A stretch of 64,000 bases of DNA. It comes from Haloflavibacter putidus. GTDB taxonomy: Bacteria > Bacteroidota > Bacteroidia > Flavobacteriales > Flavobacteriaceae. The position numbers and the translations under genes are program-made. Shown here in pieces: positions 9,388-17,975 of the stretch. Numbering within the stretch: the stretch's first letter is position 1; each line of letters opens with the position of its first letter. The notes below the pieces were generated by a model. That model made no database searches and was not told the DNA's origin. It saw only the letters and a list, made by a program, of their open reading frames with translations. The stretch is taken from the NCBI RefSeq assembly GCF_006546625.1, contig NZ_VIAR01000006.1, positions 62,001 through 126,000 on the forward strand, read 5' to 3'.

Positions 9388-10998
9388 ATGGCCAAAAAAG
9401 TTACTCGCAGAGATAATCATAAATCTATTTTGGGATTGGAAATTAATCCGCCTGTATTTTTTAGTTCAACCTTAATCATAGTTCTTAGTGTAGTTTTTAC
9501 TATTATTTTCCACAAAAAAGCAGAAGTTGTGTTTACACAGGTTCAGGAAAGCGTTGCCAATAAAACCGACTGGCTTTTTATACTCTGCATCAATATATTT
9601 TTGGTCTTTTTGATATTTCTGGCCATTAGTAAATACGGCCGGTTGCGTATTGGCGGCCAGAAAGCAAAACCCGAGTTTAAAAAAATTTCGTGGTTTGCTA
9701 TGTTATTTAGCGCCGGTATGGGTATAGGATTATTGTTCTTTGGCGTCGCAGAACCTATTCAGCATTTAATAGATCCGCCCACGGCCGCTCCAAATACAAT
9801 TGCAGCAGCACACGAAGCTATGAACTTTACCTTTTTACACTATGGTTTTCACGCTTGGGCCGTTTATGCATTAGTAGGTCTGGCATTAGCATATTTTACA
9901 TACTCCAAAGGTTTACCTTTAACCATACGATCTATTTTTCATCCATTTTTAGGGAGTCGCATACACGGTCCTATTGGTAATATGATAGACACATTAGCCG
10001 TTTTGGCTACCATGTTTGGTTTGGCAACTACCTTAGGCTTTGGTGTGCAACAAATGGCTAGCGGGTTAAATTTTGTCTTCGATATATCCAATTCTGTTTA
10101 TGTGCAGATTTTACTCATTGTAATTATTACTGCCATTGCAACCGCTTCAGTAATTTTGGGAGTAGACAAAGGTGTAAAAATATTAAGCGAATGGAATATG
10201 CGTATCGCTCTGCTATTATTATTATTGGTGGTAATTTTAGGCCCCACTATCTTTATCTTTCGAGCCTTTGTAGAAAACACCGGAAATTATCTATACAGTT
10301 TTTTAAAAATTTCTATGTGGAGCGAAACCTTTGAAGGAACCTCCTGGCAAAATGATTGGACTGTTTTTTATTGGAGCTGGTGGATTGGTTGGTCTCCTTT
10401 TGTAGGCATGTTTATTGCCCGTATTTCGAAAGGGAGAACAGTTCGGGAGTTTATACTGGGAGTGCTTTTGGTGCCATCTGTAGTTACCTTTTTCTGGATG
10501 TCTACTTTTGGAAGTGTTTCTCTACAACAAGCTTTGGCGGGCGACACCCAAATTATTACGGCAGTACAAAACGATATTTCTACCGCACTTTTTGTATTTT
10601 TTCAAGACTACCCCTTAGCCACAGTAATCAACATAATTGCCATTATTTTAATTGCCGGTTTTTTTATTACCTCTTCAGATTCCGGTTCTTTAGTGATTGA
10701 TAATTTAACTTCAGGAGGAAAAATAGATTCTCCGGTAAAACAGCGGGTATTTTGGGCTATCATAGAAGGCGCTGTTGCCGCAGCCCTACTTTTAGGTGGT
10801 GGCTTAGCCGCTTTACGAGCCGCAACTATTGTAACCGGATTGCCGTTTGCTATTGTTTTAACCGTTATGTGTTTTTCGCTTTATAAAGGTTTGAAAGATG
10901 ATTTTAAAAAGCTAGAAAGTAAGAAATCCGAAAAACAGTTGGACGATTACCAAAAAATCATGAAAGAGATTGTAGACCGTAGAAAGAAAAAAGAATAA
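9388..10998 (+). CDS. BCCT-family betaine/choline/carnitine transporter
   Basis: This 536-residue protein has about 12 membrane helices. The BCCT signature blocks are present: SAGMGIGLLFFGVAEPI near residue 110 and YWSWWIGWSPFVGMFIARIS near residue 330, including the Trp-rich substrate pocket. The glycine stretch MGIGL is of the sodium-coupled betaine type, and the charged C-terminal tail (after about residue 500) resembles osmosensing tails. It imports compatible solutes across the inner membrane, but substrate choice cannot be fixed. Five bases after its stop comes a universal stress protein gene, probably in the same operon, which fits an osmotic stress role. Confidence 0.93.
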   Translation: MAKKVTRRDNHKSILGLEINPPVFFSSTLIIVLSVVFTIIFHKKAEVVFTQVQESVANKTDWLFILCINIFLVFLIFLAISKYGRLRIGGQKAKPEFKKISWFAMLFSAGMGIGLLFFGVAEPIQHLIDPPTAAPNTIAAAHEAMNFTFLHYGFHAWAVYALVGLALAYFTYSKGLPLTIRSIFHPFLGSRIHGPIGNMIDTLAVLATMFGLATTLGFGVQQMASGLNFVFDISNSVYVQILLIVIITAIATASVILGVDKGVKILSEWNMRIALLLLLLVVILGPTIFIFRAFVENTGNYLYSFLKISMWSETFEGTSWQNDWTVFYWSWWIGWSPFVGMFIARISKGRTVREFILGVLLVPSVVTFFWMSTFGSVSLQQALAGDTQIITAVQNDISTALFVFFQDYPLATVINIIAIILIAGFFITSSDSGSLVIDNLTSGGKIDSPVKQRVFWAIIEGAVAAALLLGGGLAALRAATIVTGLPFAIVLTVMCFSLYKGLKDDFKKLESKKSEKQLDDYQKIMKEIVDRRKKKE

Positions 10999-11003
10999 GA
11001 CTT

Positions 11004-11861
11004 ATGCAAACCTTAAACCACATTCTTGTCGCTTTAGATCTTACGTCTTTAGATGAGCATTTAATCAAATATAGTTCTTCCCTTGCCGAAAAATTGGAAG
11101 CCAAGAAAGTTTTTTTTGTTCACAACATTAAAAAATATGAAATTTTAGATTTGTTTGATGAAGAACTGAAGCAAATCAACCTCGACCAAATAATAGGAGA
11201 AGAGCTTAAAGAAAAAATCGAAAAGTTGTTTACTTCCAAAATTTCATGGGAAGTACTCATTTCAGAAGACAGCAATACAGAATCACTTCTTGATTATATT
11301 GTAAATAAATACCGAATAGACTTAACCCTCGTGGGAAACAAAGAGGAAGCAGATGGCTCGGGAACCTTAACCGCTAAATTATTGCGGCTGCTCAAATCAC
11401 ATATTGCTTTAATACCGAAAACCTCTGGTTATGAGTTGAAAAATATATGGATAGGAACAGACTTTTCTACACATTCACAGCGCTCGTTTCGTTTTTTAGA
11501 ACCACTTCAAAAAACATACCCTGTACAGCTACGTGCTATTCATGTTTATCAAGTACCACATCAATTTAGTCCGTATTTAACCCAAGACACTGCAGTTCCA
11601 AAAATCGAAAACCATTTGCAGCAAAAAGCAACGCGTTTTTTTAAGAAGCTAAGTTCTTTTCCCGCAGAAAATTTGCTGCTCTTTCACGCTAAAGAAAAGA
11701 ACATCAGTCAAAAATTTTTGTTGGAAGCTAATAGAAAAAAACCGGATTTGCTGGTGCTCTCAGACCGGGGGACCAATAATATTTCTTCTCTTCTTATAGG
11801 CAGTCTGGTAGAAGAGCTTTTTAATCAAGAGTTAAGCGTTCCTTTATTAATTGTAAAATAA
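11004..11861 (+). CDS. Universal stress protein, tandem UspA domains
   Basis: The 285 residues make two UspA-like halves. The first starts LNHILVALDLTSLDEHLIKY and the second begins near residue 147 (IWIGTDFSTHSQRSFRFL). The end (LLIGSLVEELFNQELSVPLL) is the usual G-S-x-x-E-x4 nucleotide-side motif, though the classical ATP-binding G-2x-G-9x-G(S/T) is degenerate. It probably acts in the cytoplasm during stress. It is coupled to the BCCT gene with a 5-bp gap. This is one of three Usp genes in the window (others at 17976 and 58327). Confidence 0.85.
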   Translation: MQTLNHILVALDLTSLDEHLIKYSSSLAEKLEAKKVFFVHNIKKYEILDLFDEELKQINLDQIIGEELKEKIEKLFTSKISWEVLISEDSNTESLLDYIVNKYRIDLTLVGNKEEADGSGTLTAKLLRLLKSHIALIPKTSGYELKNIWIGTDFSTHSQRSFRFLEPLQKTYPVQLRAIHVYQVPHQFSPYLTQDTAVPKIENHLQQKATRFFKKLSSFPAENLLLFHAKEKNISQKFLLEANRKKPDLLVLSDRGTNNISSLLIGSLVEELFNQELSVPLLIVK

Positions 11862-11978
11862 CCTTACAATTTTAAAAATTTTACACATATTTCTACACAG
11901 GCAACAAAACCATACAAATTATTTCAAAAATTTAGATAATTTATTGTAAATTTCGTGCTTATTTATAAAAACCAACTC

Positions 11979-13910
11979 ATGCAAAAATCCACATTTTTAC
12001 TTTTGGCAGGCAGCTTATTTTTTGTCTTCGCTTGCCAAGACGACCAAAAAGAACGCCAATCTGAAAGCAAGCAAATTGGAAATTTACACTTAAAAGAAGC
12101 CAAACCACAACCGGGGAAAAACTTGGCGTTACGTTATAATAATGATGCTTCTACTGTAGAAGCGGCTTATTATTACATGAAAGATGGTAAAACCTATGCA
12201 GAAGATCTTTCTTTAAAAGACTCTGCCAATACGTGGGTTGCCAACTTTAAAGTACCAGATTCTGCCAAAGCTATAGCGTTTAGGTTTAAGGTAGCAGACA
12301 GTGTAGACAACAATGCAGCCAAAGGCTATACAACAGCATTATATAACGAAAAAGGTGAAATTTTGCCGGGTAGTAATGCAAATTTAGGTATGTACTACCA
12401 AGGTCTGGGCGCTAACCAAAAGCTTGAAATCTCTAAAGATTCTTCTATGGCTTTAATAGAAAAAGATTTAAAAGAGAACCCCGACTTACAAAAAGATTGG
12501 GATGCACGTTATTTACAATTTCTTCAGCAAAACAAACCAGAAAAAGCAGAGGCTTACGCGCAATCTAGAATGGCAAGTTACGAAAACGACAAAGATCTAA
12601 ACGAAGAAGAAACGCAGAACTTAATGCGCATGTATGCTATTACCGGACAGCAAAAGAAAGCAGACTCTTTACAAACGGCATTAATCAGTAATTTCCCTAA
12701 AGGGGAAATGGCACAACGAACTTTAATTCAGCAGGCATTTTCGGCACCAGATGTAGAAGCAAAAGTAAAGGTTCTAGAAGACTACGATAAAAAGGTAGAC
12801 AATCCCGAAATTGAGCGTGACTTTATTTTACGCGCCATTGCTTCTTCCTACCAAGAGCAAGGCAATTATGAAAAAATGCAAGAATATGCCCAACAAATTC
12901 AACATAAAGGCATAAAAAGTCAGGTGTATAATTCTGCTGCTTGGCAGATGGCAGAAAAAGGAGAAAACTTGGAAATGGCAGCTAAACTCTCTAAAGAATC
13001 ACTTGAGATTATAAAAAAGGAACAAGAGGAACAAAATGACAGAAGAGAAATACTTACCGCTAAAGAATATAAAGAAAATTTAGACAACAGCTGGGGAATG
13101 TATGCAGACACCTACGCGTTTATTTTACACAAGCAAGGTAAGCTTGACAAAGCTATTTCTTACCAAGAGAAGGCAACAAAAAAAATGGAGGATGCCGAAA
13201 TGAATGAGCGCCTTATACAATTTCTGGTAGAAGCTGAAAAATATGAAAAAGCTGCTAATGCGGCTGCAGATTTTGTAAAAACCAATCAAGCTACCAAAAA
13301 AGTTAAAGACTGGTATTTAGAAGCCAAGCAAAACCTGAATAATTCTAAAGAAGAAGCAGAAAAAGAATTGGCTGCTTTAGAAGAAGAAGCCAACGAAACT
13401 TTAAAAAGCGAATTAAAAAAAGAAATGCTATCTAAAACTGCAGCAGATTTTAATTTGCAGGATTTAGAGGGAAAACAAGTTTCTCTACAAGATTTAAAAG
13501 GTAAAACCGTGATCTTAGATTTCTGGGCAACTTGGTGCGGACCTTGCCTGGCGTCTTTCCCCGGTATGAAAAACGCCGTAGAAGAATATAAAGACAACGA
13601 CAACGTAGAATTTATATTTGTAAATACTTTGGAAAACGGAACAATGGAGCAGCGTAAAGAACGCGTTAGCAGCTTTCTTAAAGAGAAAGATTATCCGTTT
13701 TGGGTAGTGATGGATAAGCCGGTAAAAGAAAAATCACGCAGCTTTAAAACGGCTCAAGATTATGGTATAGAAGGTATTCCTACCAAAATAATTTTAGGAC
13801 CGGACAACAAAATTAAGTTTAAAAAAGTAGGCTATAGCGGAAATAACGATAAATTGCTAAAAGAGATAGAAATGATGGTAGAGCTTATTGAAGAAGAAAG
13901 TAAATCTTAA
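11979..13910 (+). CDS. TlpA-family thioredoxin-like lipoprotein with N-terminal helical-repeat region
   Basis: The start ATG at 11979 gives a lipoprotein signal peptide ending in a lipobox (FFVFAC near residue 19), so this 643-residue protein is anchored in a membrane facing the periplasm. A beta-rich segment (residues about 40-140) is followed by a long TPR-like/coiled helical region (about 150-480). A C-terminal thioredoxin domain has the active site FWATWCGPCLASFP near residue 518. An upstream in-frame GTG at 11955 is rejected because it would disturb the signal peptide. The family is thought to act in periplasmic thiol-disulfide exchange; the partner is unknown. A -7-like word (TAAATTTC) lies about 30 nt upstream. 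Confidence 0.85.
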   Translation: MQKSTFLLLAGSLFFVFACQDDQKERQSESKQIGNLHLKEAKPQPGKNLALRYNNDASTVEAAYYYMKDGKTYAEDLSLKDSANTWVANFKVPDSAKAIAFRFKVADSVDNNAAKGYTTALYNEKGEILPGSNANLGMYYQGLGANQKLEISKDSSMALIEKDLKENPDLQKDWDARYLQFLQQNKPEKAEAYAQSRMASYENDKDLNEEETQNLMRMYAITGQQKKADSLQTALISNFPKGEMAQRTLIQQAFSAPDVEAKVKVLEDYDKKVDNPEIERDFILRAIASSYQEQGNYEKMQEYAQQIQHKGIKSQVYNSAAWQMAEKGENLEMAAKLSKESLEIIKKEQEEQNDRREILTAKEYKENLDNSWGMYADTYAFILHKQGKLDKAISYQEKATKKMEDAEMNERLIQFLVEAEKYEKAANAAADFVKTNQATKKVKDWYLEAKQNLNNSKEEAEKELAALEEEANETLKSELKKEMLSKTAADFNLQDLEGKQVSLQDLKGKTVILDFWATWCGPCLASFPGMKNAVEEYKDNDNVEFIFVNTLENGTMEQRKERVSSFLKEKDYPFWVVMDKPVKEKSRSFKTAQDYGIEGIPTKIILGPDNKIKFKKVGYSGNNDKLLKEIEMMVELIEEESKS

Positions 13911-13934
13911 GACTTTACGGAATTTAAAAAAGCT

Positions 13935-13996
13935 AAAAAACAGCTATTTCCAAAAAAAATAAGGTAGTGAACCTGATTTGGAGATAGCTGTTTTTG
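13935..13996. terminator. Bidirectional terminator between convergent genes
   Basis: AAAACAGCTATTTCC (13937-13951) pairs with GGAGATAGCTGTTTT (13980-13994) with one G-U pair. There are A/T runs on both outer sides, in the gap between the TlpA-like gene and the convergent dehydrogenase gene. Confidence 0.75.
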
Positions 13997-14007
13997 CTTA
14001 CAATCTT

Positions 14008-15219
14008 TTATTCTTTTCCGTCTACAAAATCTTGCAAATATTCGTAACGCGGTGTTAGTTTGCCGTTAAAAGTCATTAATGCCCGGTTTAAAATACCATC
14101 TTTATCGTCGTTATAAAAAGCCGGAATTACGTGTTCTAAAAACATTTCGCCAAAGCCCTCGCTGGCATCTTTTGGTAACTCGCATGGTAAATTATCTACT
14201 GCCATAACCGTAATAGCGCCGGGAGCATCAAATTCAACTTCTTTTTCTGTCTGCGGGTCGTAGCCGTAAAAAGGCTCGGCTATGGTAGATGGTTTTATGG
14301 TGCTGGCCACCGGACCGTTTATATCGCAACTAATGTCTGCTATCAAATTAATTTTAAATTCCGGTGTCTTAGCATCTTCCCGAGAGAAGAATTTTGGAGC
14401 GCCATCGCCATAAAAATGTCCGGCTATAAACATATCAGACACTTTGGCAAAGCGCATAAAATTAGATTCGTAATCTTCGGGATTGTTGTAAAAATCGTAT
14501 TTATCGGGTAGTTTATTTTTGTTTTTTGGCTTGTTATAATCTAAGACTTCAATTTGGCAGAAAACCGGCTCGTCAAAAGTATTTATCAAGTAATCTTGTA
14601 GGTTCACCTCTTTTAAATTTAGGTGTTCTAAAATTTCTTTGGCACCATTGGCCACCTTTCCGCCACCGGTAAGTATAATTTTATAATTTTTAGGCAACTT
14701 TACTTTTTGCAACTCTGTTACTACCGCTTTATAATCGCTTAGGTTTTCTACTTTGGTGAGGTTAAATGTACCTTCTCGCAGGCCTAATGCACGAAAACCG
14801 TTATATGCACCAACAATTCCTGCATAACGCCCAAAACCAATTAAACGATGTCCGGTATAATCTGTAATTACTTCGTGGTCATAAAGTTGTATGTTTTTTT
14901 CTAAAACAGCCCGCAGCAAATCACGGTTATAGGGTTGTTTTTTGATAGTATGCGAGAAGAAAAAGTATTTTTTTTCAGGAATAAGCGCTTTTATTGGTAC
15001 TTCTTTTACGCCTAATAAAACATCACAATCAGAAAGGTCTTCTACTACCGGGATTTCGCGCTCTCTGTATTGTTTATCCGGGAAAATTCGGATGTTGGAG
15101 GTTTCTACACGTACTTCTGTTTTGGGATATTTTTGTTGTAATTCGGTTAATTTTTCTGGAGAAAAAACCACTCTTCTGTCGGGTGGTGTTTTGCGTTCTT
15201 TAATAATTCCTAATTTCAT
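14008..15219 (-). CDS. NAD(P)-dependent saccharopine-dehydrogenase-like / AlaDH-PNT-fold oxidoreductase
   Basis: The 403 residues start KLGIIKERKTPPDRRVVFSP, the typical N-terminal domain of alanine dehydrogenase/transhydrogenase and lysine-forming saccharopine dehydrogenase. The dinucleotide fold has IILTGGGKVANGAKEIL near residue 182. A later block (IADISCDINGPVAST) with Asp, Cys and Asp is characteristic of the LYS1-like group. The exact substrate is uncertain; oxidation of an amino acid or saccharopine with NAD is the likely reaction in the cytoplasm. It is convergent with the TlpA-like gene, sharing a terminator. Its upstream region holds a structured RNA element and the tmRNA, both read the other way. 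Confidence 0.75.
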   Translation of the reverse strand: MKLGIIKERKTPPDRRVVFSPEKLTELQQKYPKTEVRVETSNIRIFPDKQYREREIPVVEDLSDCDVLLGVKEVPIKALIPEKKYFFFSHTIKKQPYNRDLLRAVLEKNIQLYDHEVITDYTGHRLIGFGRYAGIVGAYNGFRALGLREGTFNLTKVENLSDYKAVVTELQKVKLPKNYKIILTGGGKVANGAKEILEHLNLKEVNLQDYLINTFDEPVFCQIEVLDYNKPKNKNKLPDKYDFYNNPEDYESNFMRFAKVSDMFIAGHFYGDGAPKFFSREDAKTPEFKINLIADISCDINGPVASTIKPSTIAEPFYGYDPQTEKEVEFDAPGAITVMAVDNLPCELPKDASEGFGEMFLEHVIPAFYNDDKDGILNRALMTFNGKLTPRYEYLQDFVDGKE

Positions 15220-15308
15220 AAAAAGTCTTAAATTTTTTTGCGTTTTATATAAATCTTGGCATACGCTTTGCTTTATAATTGGCGGCTGGTAAAGATAAGA
15301 TTTTATTG

Positions 15309-15316
15309 TATCTTTG
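15309..15316 (+). promoter_or_regulatory. -7-like element TATCTTTG upstream of structured RNA copy 2
   Basis: A perfect TAnnTTTG match on the plus strand, 57 nt before the structured element. It could drive transcription of that element toward the tmRNA. No -33 box was clear. Confidence 0.35.
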
Positions 15317-15318
15317 CC

Positions 15319-15333
15319 ACGCTTCCGCGGAAG
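15319..15333. repeat. Palindromic word ACGCTTCCGCGGAA, copy 1
   Basis: Contains the perfect 12-bp palindrome CTTCCGCGGAAG at 15322-15333. The 14-mer ACGCTTCCGCGGAA also occurs at 43933-43946 and 56551-56564. Confidence 0.7.
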
Positions 15334-15372
15334 GAAGTAAAAAGTTCTTTTAGTGTATTGGGTTTTGTTTTT

Positions 15373-15484
15373 GCGTTAGGGATAGCAGTGGAAATCCCGC
15401 AGCTTCAACTCTTTTTTAGAGTTGATGGGAGGAATTGCAACGGATAGCCCGCCCTACCCAATTAAAATTGGGGAGGGAACGCCC
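15373..15484 (+). ncRNA. Candidate structured RNA element, copy 2 (Flavo-1-like?)
   Basis: The outer stem GCGTT (15373-15377) pairs with AACGC (15478-15482). Hairpin 1 is CAACTC-loop-GAGTTG (about 15405-15424) extended by TCCC/GGGA. The conserved word AACGGATAGC sits at about 15439-15448. Hairpin 2 is CCCTACCCAAT against ATTGGGGAGGG. Compared with copy 1 at 5672-5752, every stem differs in sequence but pairs, while GATAG, AGTGG and AACGGATAGC are kept. It lies upstream of the tmRNA on the same strand and upstream (antisense) of the dehydrogenase gene. Confidence 0.6.
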
Positions 15485-15619
15485 AAAAGATTAAACTTGT
15501 TCTTTGATAAAAACTTACTAAGATTGGATGTTAGGTTTGCGTTTATAGTTATTATTTTATGAGCGTAAACCCGAAAACTTTTGACTTAAATAAATAACTT
15601 GCTCTTTGCCGGTAATGCG

Positions 15620-15653
15620 TTTGCAATGGCAATGAAAAAGATTACTGCTTTCG
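15620..15653 (+). promoter_or_regulatory. Possible tmRNA promoter
   Basis: TTTG at 15620-15623 is followed after exactly 19 nt by TA at 15643, then CTGCTTTCG. The spacing is right for a Bacteroidota promoter but the -7 word is imperfect. Its end lies 12 nt before the mature tmRNA 5' end. Confidence 0.35.
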
Positions 15654-15664
15654 CAGGAATATAT

Positions 15665-16063
15665 GGGGTCGACTTGGTTTTGACAGCGAGTCTAATTGAG
15701 TAGTAAGCACGTCGAGCGCTGGGATACAGCTCGTAAATCTCATATTTCACACTTTTTTAAACGGCGATAATAATTACGCCTTGGCTGCGTAATCCGAATT
15801 ATAGTAGGATTACCTTAGTCCCGAGAAGCTCGGGAACCAAGATGTCTCGCGAAGGCCTTAATTTACGGCATTCGCACCAGAGGCACCGATAAAGTAAATT
15901 TAGGTATTCTGACACCTTTAAGGAATACCGAAATTCTAAAGGTTACGGAAAAATTAGGAGGTTTTTTGCCAGATTTTTCCCGACAATTTAAGTAAAAACT
16001 AAACGTGTAGAAAGCTATTGAATTGCTTGTTTGGACGGGAGTTCGAGTCTCCCCGACTCCACC
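15665..16063 (+). ncRNA. ssrA: tmRNA (transfer-messenger RNA)
   Basis: The 5' end GGGGTCGACTTGGTTTTGAC pairs with the 3' acceptor strand CGACTCC. The 3' part has a T-arm with GTTCGAGTC. The internal tag reading frame at 15763-15792 reads GGC GAT AAT AAT TAC GCC TTG GCT GCG TAA, giving the tag GDNNYALAA, very close to other Bacteroidota tags. Length is about 396-399 nt. The genome has ACCT at the 3' end, so the terminal A of CCA is not encoded. With SmpB it rescues stalled ribosomes and tags the product for proteolysis. A hairpin with a T run directly downstream (16067-16110) probably terminates it. Confidence 0.95.
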
Positions 16064-16206
16064 TTCGCTCGCCATAGCTCTGTTTTTTAGAGCGACGGCG
16101 AGCTTTTTTATTTTAAGCTTATTTCTGACATTGGCGAGCTTCGGCGGACAATGTCCACTCTTCGAACACCATAGCTCTTTTTTTTTGAGCGACAGCGAGC
16201 TCCACT
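16063..16206. repeat. Hairpin repeat block, copy A (contains two units)
   Basis: A ~143-bp block is repeated at 16531-16672 with high identity. It has two internal hairpin units of about 42 nt: CTCGCC-ATAG-CTCT / AGAG-CGAC-GGCGAG near 16068-16103, and CATAGCTC / GAGCGACAGCGAGC near 16170-16200. Between them is the spacer ACATTGGCGAGCTTCGGCGG. The first unit is followed by TTTTTT and can act as the tmRNA terminator. Confidence 0.75.
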
Positions 16207-16252
16207 CGACATAACTTTAATTAAATATAAATAAATTGTTTTATATTTATGT

Positions 16253-16495
16253 ATGGAAGAATGGACTGTTTATTTACTCAAATGTGAGAATAAGACGATT
16301 TATGTGGGCTGCACTTCTAATTTGGAACGCAGGTTGAAAGAGCATAATTCTTCCAAAGTAAAATCTACTCGCTATAGACTTCCTGTTTTTTGCATTACGA
16401 AAATTATATTTAGAGATAAATATAAAGCCTTTGCTTTTGAAAAATATCTTAAATCAGGATCGGGAAGAGCATTTTTAAATAAAAGACTAATTTAA
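16253..16495 (+). CDS. Single-domain GIY-YIG nuclease-family protein
   Basis: The 80 residues are a bare GIY-YIG module: WTVYLLKCENKTIYVGCTSN supplies the paired GIY/YIG-like strands, followed by the helix with catalytic Arg (LERRLKEHN). KSTRYRLP and the conserved Glu region (AFAFEKYLKSGSGR) come next. Such stand-alone proteins are abundant in Flavobacteria, often next to stable RNA genes; their role is unknown. Here it follows the tmRNA by about 190 bp and sits exactly between two copies of a hairpin block, which suggests a mobile or duplicated unit. The start ATG at 16253 is the first and fits the domain. Confidence 0.85.
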   Translation: MEEWTVYLLKCENKTIYVGCTSNLERRLKEHNSSKVKSTRYRLPVFCITKIIFRDKYKAFAFEKYLKSGSGRAFLNKRLI

Positions 16496-16530
16496 ATTAT
16501 CGGTTTATATAATTTATTAGTGATAATTAT

Positions 16531-16672
16531 CTTCGCTCGCCATAGCTCTTTTTTTAGAGCGACGGCGAGCTTTTTTATTTTAAGCTTATTTCTGGCATTG
16601 GCGAGCTTCGGCGGACAACGTTCACTCTTCTAACGCCTTATCTCTTTTTTTGAGCGTCGACGAGTTCTTTAT
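16531..16672. repeat. Hairpin repeat block, copy B
   Basis: A near-copy of 16063-16206, including CTTCGCTCGCCATAGCTCT, the hairpin with GACGGCGAGC plus T run, the spacer GGCATTGGCGAGCTTCGGCG and a second, more decayed hairpin unit (TTATCTC / GAGCGTCGACGAG). Confidence 0.75.
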
Positions 16673-17130
16673 TTTAAACCAATCCTTTCCCAAATAATCT
16701 TTCAATTCATTAAATATAATCGCTTTATTTGAAACTCTTTCTTTTTTGCATTACCCAATCCCGAAGGGTAGGGAGAAATAATCCCCAAACCTATTTGGGG
16801 ACAAAATTCTTAACGGAAAAGCGTAGCTATACTGAAGAAAAATAACCCTATATCAAAATATAGTAATTAATTTTTAATACTGCATTCCGTAAAAAACAAC
16901 GCTAAAAGCTCTTACGTTTTATACGTATAATTTTGATGGACTATCTATGAGGTATCTATGGAGTATCTATGGAGCATCCCTAACGTATTATTTTGTAAAA
17001 ATAACGCTGAAAGGATTTTATGAAAATTAAAAGCGAGCTTAATGGTTTTCTAGCTCGTATTTTTTATATATTCTTATAAAAAATCTTCTAAAAGCGGAAA
17101 GTAAGCGAGAACTTGCTTTTTCTATCCTAT
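16673..17130. other. Gene-free region with small hairpins and an 11-bp array
   Basis: Contains short hairpins (ATCCCCAAA / TTTGGGGA near 16780-16801; CCC-GAA-GGG near 16763) and the 11-bp phased array at 16941-16995. No plausible coding frame was seen. Confidence 0.5.
16941..16995. repeat. 11-bp phased GTAT array, locus 1
   Basis: Five consecutive 11-mers: CTATCTATGAG, GTATCTATGGA, GTATCTATGGA, GCATCCCTAAC, GTATTATTTTG. The same 11-bp phasing is found at 29245-29288 and 29478-29532. Confidence 0.6.
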
Positions 17131-17667
17131 TTATTCGGGTTTGTTTTTGTTGGTATCTTCTTCGTCTTCGACATTTAGTAAATTGTCTATATAGGCGGAG
17201 ATATCTTCTTCTTCGATTGAATTTTGGTGCTCAGCTTCTTCGGCTGTTTCTTTAATATTATTTAGTTCTTCTTGTATGTCCTTTTCTTCAAAACCGGCGA
17301 AAGTCATTTCGTAAAGGCAATGCGCGATGATCTCGAGTTCTGAAAACTCTTCTATACTTTCCGGACAAATATCCATACCCAACCATTGGCTCCAAGGCGT
17401 AAATTCTATAGCCATAGAAAATTTCTCTTCCTCGGTTTTAGGATTTTTATATTTCCCGGAAATATCTACATAAGGCTCTCCGTCAAAATCGTCGGTTACA
17501 TTTTTTAATTCAATATACATATCGCATTCTTCCGGATTAAGAAATTTTAATTTCTCATAGACTAGTGCATAACCGTCTAAATTTTCTTTTTCCGCAGGAT
17601 AAAGTTCTACTAGAATTTCGGCTACACTTGCCCAAGCGTTGGTTTGTATAAGTTGGTTGAGTGTCAT
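17131..17667 (-). CDS. Conserved hypothetical protein (DUF6557-like)
   Basis: A 178-residue acidic soluble protein. The start (TLNQLIQTNAWASVAEILVE) and the segment LDGYALVYEKL followed by YVDISG resemble a flavobacterial family I recall as DUF6557; the assignment is from memory. There is a Trp-containing middle (FTPWSQWLGMDICPES) and a highly Glu-rich tail after residue 135. There is no signal peptide or membrane segment. Function is unknown. It is monocistronic on the minus strand and divergent from the Usp gene. Confidence 0.6.
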   Translation of the reverse strand: MTLNQLIQTNAWASVAEILVELYPAEKENLDGYALVYEKLKFLNPEECDMYIELKNVTDDFDGEPYVDISGKYKNPKTEEEKFSMAIEFTPWSQWLGMDICPESIEEFSELEIIAHCLYEMTFAGFEEKDIQEELNNIKETAEEAEHQNSIEEEDISAYIDNLLNVEDEEDTNKNKPE

Positions 17668-17975
17668 CGCAATTGAATTTTTATGGTTAGTTGCTGGCCG
17701 TTCAGAATTAATAAATATAAAAATTTATCCTCTAAAAAAATCCTATTATGTCAATATTTGTATGCTTCTGGTTTACAAACTGTGGTTTAGGTTCTACATT
17801 AAAATTTATTCAGTAAAGATAGTTAGCCAAAATACACGGATTTAATTTTTATTTTGAAAAATCGAATTGCCTTAATGAAAACTTAGCAGCGTCTATGATA
17901 TTTATCATTGGTTAAAGGAGTTAATCTTAATAACTTAGAATAGATATTTTTGTTTAACCCGATTAAAACCATATT
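17668..17975. other. Intergenic region with divergent promoters
   Basis: AT-rich spacer between divergent genes. Apart from the -7 element at 17945 nothing specific is seen. Confidence 0.4.
17945..17952 (+). promoter_or_regulatory. -7 element TATTTTTG of Usp gene
   Basis: A perfect TAnnTTTG match that ends 23 nt before the ATG at 17976. Confidence 0.5.

Larger units (their letters stand above)
15220..15664. other. Gene-free region between dehydrogenase gene and tmRNA
   Basis: Holds a plus-strand -7-like word (15309), the palindromic word at 15319-15333, the second copy of a structured RNA element (15373-15484) and the putative tmRNA promoter. No plausible protein gene was seen. Confidence 0.6.

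Noticed and set aside
16030-16063. Possible tRNA gene (GTTCGAGTC T-arm)
   Set aside because: The arm belongs to the tmRNA; its acceptor strand pairs with 15665-15671 and no separate tRNA fold is present.
16063-16672. Possible CRISPR-like array of hairpins
   Set aside because: Only four hairpin units with unequal spacing, and the sequence between blocks is a nuclease gene, not spacers.
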